Shown one piece after another: positions 62,949 through 64,000 of a stretch of 64,000 nucleotides of DNA. The notes below the pieces were generated by a model. It was not told where the DNA came from and did not search any database. It was given only the letters and a program-made list of their open reading frames with translations. The stretch's first letter is position 1. Each line of letters starts with the position of its first letter. This stretch comes from Cellulosimicrobium cellulans. GTDB taxonomy: Bacteria; Actinomycetota; Actinomycetes; Actinomycetales; Cellulomonadaceae. The stretch is from positions 620,001-684,000 of the forward strand of contig NZ_JAMXST010000001.1 in the NCBI RefSeq assembly GCF_024124905.1, given 5' to 3'. The position numbers and the translations under genes were made by a program.

Positions 62949-64000
62949 ATGGACGAGATCAGCGCCCCACGGATCGTCGAAGTCGATCCCTCGAAGAACC
63001 TCAACGACCTGCTCGCGAGCCGGGTCGCGGCCGACCCGGCCGCGCCGCTGGTCGAGCGCCGCGCCGGCGCCGACGGCACGTGGCAGGCGCTCAGCGCACG
63101 GGACTTCGACGCCGAGGTCGTCGCCGTGGCGAAGGGGCTCGTCGCGCGCGGGATCCAGCCGGGCGACCACGTGGGCATCATGTCCCGCACGCGCTACGAG
63201 TGGACGCTCCTGGACTGGGCCACGTGGGCGGCCGGCGCGGTGCCGGTGCCGCTGTACGAGACGTCGAGCGCGGAGCAGGTCCAGTGGATCCTGTCGGACG
63301 CCGACGTCCGGCTGCTCGTCGTCGAGACGGAGGCGCACGCGGCGACCGTCGGCGAGGTGCGCGACCAGGTCCCCGCGCTCGGTGACGTCCTCGTCATCGA
63401 CTCGGGCGCCGTCGCGACCCTGAGGGCCGACGGGGCCGCCGTCGAGGACGCCGAGATCGCGCGGCGCCGCGGCCTGGCGAACCTCGCCGACGTCGCGACG
63501 ATCATCTACACGTCGGGCACGACCGGGCGCCCCAAGGGCGCCGAGCTCACGCACCAGAACTTCTACTCGCTCACCGTGAACGCGGTGGCCGCGGTGCCGG
63601 AGGTGTTCGGCGAGCCGGGCGGTCGCACGCTGCTGTTCATGCCGCTCGCCCACGTGTTCGCGCGGTTCATCGGCGTGCTGGTCGTGGCCGGCGGGACGGT
63701 CCTGGGCCACACGCCGGACACCAAGACGCTGCTCGACGACCTCGGCACCTTCAAGCCGACGTACATCCTCTCGGTGCCGCGCGTGTTCGAGAAGGTCTAC
63801 AACTCGTCCGAGCAGAAGGCCGCGGCGGGCGGCAAGCTCAAGATCTTCCACTGGGCGGCGGCCACGGCGATCGCGTACTCGCGCGCCCTGGACGAGCCGT
63901 CGGGCCCCGGCGTCGGGCTGCGCCTGCAGCACAAGGTCGCCGACGCGCTCGTGTTCAAGAAGCTGCGCCACGCGCTCGGGGGCCGCGCGAAGTACGCGGT
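62949..64000 (+). CDS. long-chain fatty acid-CoA ligase (AMP-binding), 3' truncated by window
   Basis: The first 350 codons of an AMP-forming ligase run off the right edge. Visible: LNDLLASRVAADPAAPLVERR, GDHVGIMSRTRYEWTLLDWATWAAGAVPVPLYETSS, the P-loop TIIYTSGTTGRPKGAELTH, MPLAHVFARF and SVPRVFEKVYN. These are typical of FadD15-like actinobacterial long-chain acyl-CoA synthetases, which activate fatty acids through acyl-AMP. ATG 62949 lies 260 bases from the divergent glk start; GGAG is six bases upstream. The C-terminal domain is not seen, so substrate class is inferred. Confidence 0.9.
   Translation, partial: MDEISAPRIVEVDPSKNLNDLLASRVAADPAAPLVERRAGADGTWQALSARDFDAEVVAVAKGLVARGIQPGDHVGIMSRTRYEWTLLDWATWAAGAVPVPLYETSSAEQVQWILSDADVRLLVVETEAHAATVGEVRDQVPALGDVLVIDSGAVATLRADGAAVEDAEIARRRGLANLADVATIIYTSGTTGRPKGAELTHQNFYSLTVNAVAAVPEVFGEPGGRTLLFMPLAHVFARFIGVLVVAGGTVLGHTPDTKTLLDDLGTFKPTYILSVPRVFEKVYNSSEQKAAAGGKLKIFHWAAATAIAYSRALDEPSGPGVGLRLQHKVADALVFKKLRHALGGRAKYA

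Overview
This is chromosomal DNA of a very high-GC actinomycete. Broad features point to the Micrococcales (Cellulomonas/Cellulosimicrobium/Isoptericola-like): a pyrophosphate-type phosphofructokinase, DUF6318 lipoprotein, DUF3099, an actinobacterial glgM/glgC divergon, an IdsA - Rv2175c - PknL - class II DAHP synthase block shared with mycobacteria, and a rifamycin-type HelD. The genus is inference. I recognised no rRNA, tRNA, CRISPR or intact mobile element.

Layout. 1-2800: end of an alpha/beta hydrolase and a HelD-type helicase. 2940-6340: a three-gene island of clearly lower GC and different codon use (DUF262 protein, DUF3696-type ATPase, an unrecognised third protein) inserted between helD and trmH. 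It looks like an anti-phage or conflict module and is the best candidate here for an undescribed system. 6339-12437: TrmH/SpoU methyltransferase, a P2-type cation ATPase, and a coupled phosphodiester glycosidase / GT2-GtrA pair. 12565-15279: a compact reactive-sulfur operon (CoA-disulfide reductase-rhodanese fusion, rhodanese, a Cys-rich microprotein, CstR-like repressor) with a perfect operator palindrome over its -10. 15379-20162: a TetR-controlled heterodimeric ABC exporter. 20368-24589: SPFH/NfeD pair, ABC ATPase and two unknown genes. 24596-26326: a frameshifted IS5-type transposase remnant and a secreted pair. 26632-30478: SRPBCC protein, GlgM, GlgC, SerB. 30554-34561: SixA-like phosphatase, the InhA/FabG fatty-acid pair, DUF3099 and SURF1. 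34534-46684: ABC-F, zinc peptidase, GNAT protein, MetH, a lipoprotein, a frameshifted DHFR-like gene, VOC, DUF2200, a DUF6580/DUF4430 pair and a CDF-like carrier. 46687-50922: topoisomerase subunit B, DUF7455 and the principal sigma factor. 51193-64000: USP, DUF4192, lipoprotein, polyprenyl synthase, Rv2175c-like protein, PknL, DAHP synthase, PPi-PFK, PlsC, ROK glucokinase and a truncated acyl-CoA ligase.

Two themes recur. Many genes have a -10-like hexamer of the form TAnnnT 6-8 nt before the start codon and no Shine-Dalgarno, which implies widespread leaderless transcription. Many gene pairs overlap as ATGA or GTGA, which implies translational coupling. Perfect GC-rich hairpins separate most convergent pairs. 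Coordinates and starts come from reading the sequence by eye; family names come from motif recognition, not from database searches.
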